Shown in pieces: positions 59,568 to 64,000 of a DNA stretch of 64,000 bases. The stretch lies in the NCBI RefSeq assembly GCF_022869785.1, contig NZ_CP094997.1, positions 5,885,001 to 5,949,000 of the forward strand. The letters run 5' to 3'. A program made the translations under genes and the position numbers. The notes under the pieces were generated by a model that saw only the letters and a list, made by a program, of their open reading frames with translations, did no database searches and was not told where the DNA came from. Positions within the stretch are counted from its first letter, which is position 1; every line of letters starts with the position of its first letter. This DNA is from Dyadobacter chenwenxiniae. Its GTDB lineage: Bacteria > Bacteroidota > Bacteroidia > Cytophagales > Spirosomataceae.

Positions 59568-62500
59568 TTAAAATTCTAAATTAATCCCCAATGTTAGCGA
59601 CTTGATTTGCGGCGCGGAATAGAAATCCCCACCCTGATTCCGGTTGCTCGCACGGTAATCGGCATTTACCTCCGGATCCCAGCCTGGATACTTCGTAAAA
59701 GTTGCAAGATTTATAGCGGTAATGTAAAGTTTCGCAGTGCTTAATTTAATTTTTTGCAGTAAGGAATTAGAAAATCTATATGCCAGGGTAATGTTTTTCA
59801 ATCTAACATATGAAGCATTAAAAATGAAACGGCTGGACGCTCCTGTGCCATTGCCTCCGGAAAATCTTAATTGTGGAACATTTGTTATATCTCCTTCTTT
59901 TTGCCACCTGTCAAGCTGGTCGACGGTCTGATTGTCAAACCAGTCAAAACTCGAACTCATAAACGCACCTGCCCCGTTTTGTACCTGATTTCCGAAGACG
60001 CCTTGAAATAAAATACTCAGTTCGAAATTTGTGAAAGTTATTGAGTTGGTAATTCCACCAATCCAGTCTGGGTTGGGGTTTCCCACTGTAAAGTTTCCGG
60101 CTGCATTATAATCATTCGTAACTTTTCCATCCTGTACATAATAAAGTGCATCACCAGTTACCCGGTCCACTCCGGCAAACTTCGGGCCATAAAATATCCC
60201 GATGGACTCGCCTACCTTTAACGCATTGAAAAAGCGTCCATCGTTACTCGATACCAGGTTCTGTTCTCCATCCAGTTTTGTTACTTTATTAGTATTTTTT
60301 GAAAGATTAATACTTGTATTCCATTTGAACAATCTGGTGTCAAGATTCGTTGAGCTGAATACGATTTCAATACCTTTGTTTTGCATAGAACCTATATTGA
60401 CAGTTTGAGTAGCGAACCCCGAAATGCCCGGCACGGGAACGTCATATATCAGGTTATTGGTATTTTTAGAATAATAGTCTATTTCACCGCTGAACCTGTT
60501 ATTAAAGATTCCGAAATCAATTCCGAAGTCAATCTGTTTGGATTTTTCCCATTTAAGATCCGGGTTAGCTAGCTGGGTAGGAACAAGCCCGGAAGAGCCC
60601 GCATACTTTCCAGCTCCCCATAAGCCGAGTTGTTTAAAATCACCGAAACCGTCCGCATTACCGGTAATGCCCCAACTACCTCTTAATTTGAGAAAACTAA
60701 GCACTCGCGATTGAGACAAAAACGGTTCCTCCGATATAATCCAGCCCGTTGAAACAGCAGGGAAAAAACCATACTTTGCGTTCTTTCCGAATCTGGAAGA
60801 ACCATCGATTCTTCCGCTCACGGTAAAAAGATAACGATTTCTCAATTTATAATTAGAGCGAGCGAAATACGAGAGAAAGGAAGATCCCAATGACGAGGAA
60901 GAACCGGCAACAATTTTCCCGGCGCTTTCTATTTTTTTTAAAGCATCCACGGGAAAATCATGGCCTGTTACGTAATTACGGTCATTTTTATATTCTTGGA
61001 ATGACATACCAACCGTAAAATCCAGGGTGTGACGTGCATTGATAGAAGTGCTGTAATTGAAGTAATTGTTGGTGTTATAGGTAAGATTGCGATTCCAAAA
61101 TGATGTGCCCTGTCCATTTACAGACTGGCCCGCCTCTGTTTTTACACCGTAAAAAACATCCTCGTCCTGATTACCAAGATCAAACCCCAGCTCTGTCCTG
61201 AAAGCAAGACCTTTTGTAAGATTATAACTTAAATATGCGTTACCAATGTTTCTGTAAGCTGTTGATATATCGCGGGAATTGTCAAGCTCAATTAAGGGGT
61301 TGTAATATGTGGTGACAGGCCGGTCATTGACCGCGCCATTTTTATCGTATGGAGGCGTAATTGGAGCGAGGGCTACAACCTGCATAGGAGTTGAGAACTG
61401 ATTGTCCTGCGCAATCCGGTTGACAACTGTTCTGGAAAGGCCGATATTAAGGCCAAATTTTAACTTTGAATTATAGTCATGTTCAAGATTTAATCGAGCT
61501 GATAATTTTTGAAAATCGTTTCCGACCAAAATTCCGTCCTGATCATTATAACTCCCGTTTATATAGAACCTCGTTTTTTCATTACCACCTAATGCGCCAA
61601 TATCGACAATCCTGGTCCTGGACTGGTTGTTAAATGCAAGCTTTTGCCAATCGGTGTCCGTTTGGTAAGTGCGCCAATCAGTCCCTCCTGAATAGCGGTC
61701 CAATCGTCCTTCGGCAAACTCCAGCCATGAACCTTTATATTGGCCTGGCTTTGTCGGGTCAAGTCCATTTCGGATATCTGAATTAGTTGCTGCTTCCCTA
61801 AGCAGGCTTATGTATTGTTTTGCGTCCAGAAATTTGCGGCGACCAGTAGATCTGTTGATGCCATATTGGAAGTTGGCTATGAGACTTGTCTTGCCTGACT
61901 TTCCTTTTTTGGTAGTGATCAACACAACCCCATTTGCTGCACGTGAACCATAAATTGCGGCGGCAGAAGCGTCTTTTAATATTTCAAATGATTCGATATC
62001 GTTTGTATTGATATCAGCGAGCGGGTTGACGGAAGATGATGTGGCAGAACTTCCGGGAAGCGGAATGCCCGACTGCGAAGCAGCATTTATCGGTATGCCA
62101 TCTATAACATAGAGAGGTTCGTTAGAAGCGCTTATCGAACCTGTTCCCCGGATGCGTACTTTTATTCCCTCACCTAGCTTTCCACTATTGGATTCAATAA
62201 ATACACCGGCGGCGCGACCCTGCAAGGCCTGAGTGAAATTGGCAACCGGCGTGTTGGCCACTTCCGATCCTTTAATACTTGCAATATTACCGGTAAGATC
62301 TCTTTTAATTTCGGTGCCGTAGCCGACTATAAGTACTTCGGCAAGTGATTGGTCATCGGAGTTTAATACAACATTGATTATTGATTCATTTTCTATCTTA
62401 ATCTCTTTTCTTACAAAACCGACTAACGAAAATACTAGGACATTGGAGCCCATCGGAAAGGTAATCTTAAATGAACCGGTTTCATCACTGAGAATTCCCT

Positions 62501-62642
62501 TATTGGTTCCTTTAATCTGAATAGACACCGCAGGTAAAATGGCTCCATTCTTGTCTGTCACCCTCCCAGACACCTGCATATCCTGCGCATTCAGAAGTCC
62601 TCTCCCGAGAAATACGCATAATATCAGCATAATTGCTTTCAT
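59568..62642 (-). CDS. SusC/RagA-family TonB-linked outer-membrane transporter
   Basis: A 1024-residue protein. Signal peptide MKAIMLILCVFLGRGLLNAQ; then a carboxypeptidase-like domain (VSGRVTDKNGAILPAVSIQI), a TonB-box region (LAEVLIVGYGTEIKRDLTGN), the plug with GSGSISASNEPLYVIDGIPI and a long beta-barrel ending LGINLEF. Import of a ligand bound by SusD needs TonB. ATG 62642 gives a normal signal peptide; the open frame extends to 62720. It is probably co-transcribed with the SusD gene. Confidence 0.93.
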   Translation of the reverse strand: MKAIMLILCVFLGRGLLNAQDMQVSGRVTDKNGAILPAVSIQIKGTNKGILSDETGSFKITFPMGSNVLVFSLVGFVRKEIKIENESIINVVLNSDDQSLAEVLIVGYGTEIKRDLTGNIASIKGSEVANTPVANFTQALQGRAAGVFIESNSGKLGEGIKVRIRGTGSISASNEPLYVIDGIPINAASQSGIPLPGSSATSSSVNPLADINTNDIESFEILKDASAAAIYGSRAANGVVLITTKKGKSGKTSLIANFQYGINRSTGRRKFLDAKQYISLLREAATNSDIRNGLDPTKPGQYKGSWLEFAEGRLDRYSGGTDWRTYQTDTDWQKLAFNNQSRTRIVDIGALGGNEKTRFYINGSYNDQDGILVGNDFQKLSARLNLEHDYNSKLKFGLNIGLSRTVVNRIAQDNQFSTPMQVVALAPITPPYDKNGAVNDRPVTTYYNPLIELDNSRDISTAYRNIGNAYLSYNLTKGLAFRTELGFDLGNQDEDVFYGVKTEAGQSVNGQGTSFWNRNLTYNTNNYFNYSTSINARHTLDFTVGMSFQEYKNDRNYVTGHDFPVDALKKIESAGKIVAGSSSSLGSSFLSYFARSNYKLRNRYLFTVSGRIDGSSRFGKNAKYGFFPAVSTGWIISEEPFLSQSRVLSFLKLRGSWGITGNADGFGDFKQLGLWGAGKYAGSSGLVPTQLANPDLKWEKSKQIDFGIDFGIFNNRFSGEIDYYSKNTNNLIYDVPVPGISGFATQTVNIGSMQNKGIEIVFSSTNLDTRLFKWNTSINLSKNTNKVTKLDGEQNLVSSNDGRFFNALKVGESIGIFYGPKFAGVDRVTGDALYYVQDGKVTNDYNAAGNFTVGNPNPDWIGGITNSITFTNFELSILFQGVFGNQVQNGAGAFMSSSFDWFDNQTVDQLDRWQKEGDITNVPQLRFSGGNGTGASSRFIFNASYVRLKNITLAYRFSNSLLQKIKLSTAKLYITAINLATFTKYPGWDPEVNADYRASNRNQGGDFYSAPQIKSLTLGINLEF

Positions 62643-63105
62643 GATAGCTAAAAAGGTGAGGTGCGATTCGTAATAATAAGAAAACAATTCGTACTTATTT
62701 GGGATTGTTGGAAAATACAATAGTAGTGTGTTTTAAAATGTAAGTTGCCTCTGGATGTTCAACCTGCGTCGATAAACGACTGTATTGCAAATGAGATCAT
62801 TCTATAACGGTGAGATTGTTTCATGATTGTTCCTACGCGTCCCCCAACAGAGTGATGGTGAATTAAAAAAAAATTCTAATTTTAATCTGCTATGAGACGA
62901 AACACACTCACTTAGCTGTGGATCGTCAAACTCACAAATTTGCATTTTACAGCATGGGCCCAAGGCGGCTTGAAGGACCTCAGGACAATTAGGTAAGTTA
63001 CGAGCCGCTTTTTAGTCGGGGAGCTTCCAAGTGTGCAGATTTAAGTTAGTTGTTGGCATATTAAAATGGTGTTTTGATGCACTTCAAATAAGCTTTATCT
63101 TTTCT
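62643..63105. other. intergenic region between divergent SusC and kinase genes
   Basis: This 463-bp region should contain both promoters. It is AT-rich, with a poly-A run near 62865-62875. No clear operator or gene was found. Confidence 0.4.
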
Positions 63106-64000
63106 ATGCGTGAAAATTTCAAATGTATGGCCTTGTCTTTTGAGGATTTGTGGTTGAAGAATAAGTATGTTCGAATTTCCAAGTATTTAATATTTTGTTG
63201 TTTATACTGGTTTTACATCATGTCTGACTTCAACGTGACTATTGCTTCAACAGGCGACAGCATGTGGAACAGTGTTTTTACCAACAGCATTTTTGTAATC
63301 ATCATAGTTTCTCTGTTCTCGCTCACTTATGCTCTGAAAAAGTGTCTTTCTTCACGGTTTTACCTATTTATAGTAGTCGCGGTAGTAGTATATTTTTTCA
63401 ATGCTTACTTTATCTATTTTTCTATTAAGTTTTTAGCGGAAACTCCGAACCCGTCCAAATTTGTGTTATTGGCCAATGAGCGAATGCAGTCAATCAACCT
63501 GTTCAAGGCTCCTTTTGACCGTATTGTTGATTTGTACATTTGGGCGCTAACCGGCAACTATATAGTAGCTCCCTTGGCCATAATCGGGATCAGCAACACT
63601 TTTTTTTACTTTAACAGAAATCTGCAACTGCAAAAGGACAACCTTGCTCTGGAACTTGATTTTTTAAGATCTCAGCTTAACCCACACTTTTTGTTTAATA
63701 GCCTTAATAATATTTACTCGATGGTGGAGGAGACAAATCAGGAAGCGGGTGACACGATTCTAAAGTTAGCAGACCTCATGCGCTACTTGCTCTACGAGTC
63801 CAACTCTGAAACGGTACATCTCTCTAAGGAAGTGTTGTTTTTAGAGGACTATATTGCTTTGGAAAAAATAAGACATTCAAATGCTTCCAGAATCAGCTTC
63901 GAATCTCATGGAAGCTTTGATTTTTACCGCGTTCCTCCCTTCCTGCTTGTTCCATTCGTCGAAAACGCATTTAAGCACGGGCTTGACACCATTGAAGAGG
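63106..64000 (+). CDS. LytS-like sensor histidine kinase (partial)
   Basis: At least 298 residues; the gene runs off the right edge. Several hydrophobic segments (about 22-38, 57-75, 84-108, 135-165) are followed by a short coiled coil and the His_kinase domain with SQLNPHFLFNSLNN (H194) and VPFVENAFKHG near 285. A LytTR regulator probably follows beyond the window. It is divergent from the SusC/SusD pair and may control it. Confidence 0.9.
   Translation, partial: MRENFKCMALSFEDLWLKNKYVRISKYLIFCCLYWFYIMSDFNVTIASTGDSMWNSVFTNSIFVIIIVSLFSLTYALKKCLSSRFYLFIVVAVVVYFFNAYFIYFSIKFLAETPNPSKFVLLANERMQSINLFKAPFDRIVDLYIWALTGNYIVAPLAIIGISNTFFYFNRNLQLQKDNLALELDFLRSQLNPHFLFNSLNNIYSMVEETNQEAGDTILKLADLMRYLLYESNSETVHLSKEVLFLEDYIALEKIRHSNASRISFESHGSFDFYRVPPFLLVPFVENAFKHGLDTIEE

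Overview
The window looks like a chromosomal stretch of a Bacteroidota bacterium of the order Cytophagales. A Dyadobacter-like or Spirosoma-like member of the Spirosomataceae is my best guess, inferred from gene content and not tested. Markers are a SusC/SusD pair, type IX secretion (T9SS) sorting domains, a PorU2-like C25 peptidase, LytS/LytTR-type two-component systems, HxlR/AraC/LacI regulators with adjacent enzymes, many Tat-dependent Gfo/Idh/MocA oxidoreductases, and TAnnTTTG-type promoter elements. No rRNA gene, intact tRNA gene or CRISPR array was seen.

Layout. Positions 1-6.5 kb hold the end of an unknown gene, a Kup potassium transporter, two small low-complexity secreted proteins, a DUF2158-like protein, a YihY/BrkB membrane protein and a PRISE-like reductase divergent from an AraC regulator. 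Positions 7.4-14.4 kb form a LacI-controlled amino-sugar/glycan module: GH109-like enzyme, NagB, an alpha/beta hydrolase, a Gfo/Idh oxidoreductase preceded by a perfect 36-bp palindrome, and ApbE. Positions 14.4-20.4 kb hold a LytTR regulator and LytS-like kinase divergent from an outer-membrane beta-barrel receptor, then another Gfo/Idh enzyme. Positions 20.4-21.8 kb are an AT-rich pair of unknown genes. Positions 22.0-26.7 kb pair a NUDIX-type regulator with a divergent five-domain ThuA/sugar-dehydrogenase/cytochrome c protein across a 29-bp palindrome. Positions 26.8-37.4 kb carry the C25 peptidase, a lone receiver, secreted proteins, a DUF4142 protein, an AraC regulator, a hydrolase and a predicted zinc peptidase. 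Positions 37.4-38.3 kb are a small decayed locus: an SDR remnant and an HxlR gene with an in-frame amber, sharing an intact 22-bp palindrome. Positions 38.3-49.3 kb hold a condensation-type acyltransferase, a hexapeptide acetyltransferase, a CheB-CheR-PAS-kinase hybrid, a receiver, a stand-alone CheB and a T9SS-exported repeat protein.

Positions about 50.3 to at least 57.5 kb are an integrative mobilizable element. It begins at a 41-nt 3' fragment of tRNA-Pro(UGG), still followed by the tRNA-type terminator. It carries an intact tyrosine integrase, an excisionase-like protein, a primase/helicase, a TOPRIM primase, MobC, a relaxase and a membrane protein. The element is decaying: I count five single-base frameshifts in three replication and mobilization genes plus one in-frame TAG, and one frameshift sits inside the relaxase HUH motif. 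Between the helicase and primase genes is an iteron-like array of nine GCATCA/TGATGC hexamers with mirror symmetry, a candidate replication origin. A diverged inverted repeat of about 155 bp flanks the element at 49.4 and 58.0 kb. The window ends with a SusD/SusC pair and a LytS-family kinase cut by the window edge.

The most interesting targets are the mirror-symmetric iteron array in the decaying element, the flanking 155-bp repeat family, three perfect long palindromes next to regulators or enzymes (12125, 22782, 37936), and the ThuA-dehydrogenase-cytochrome fusion.
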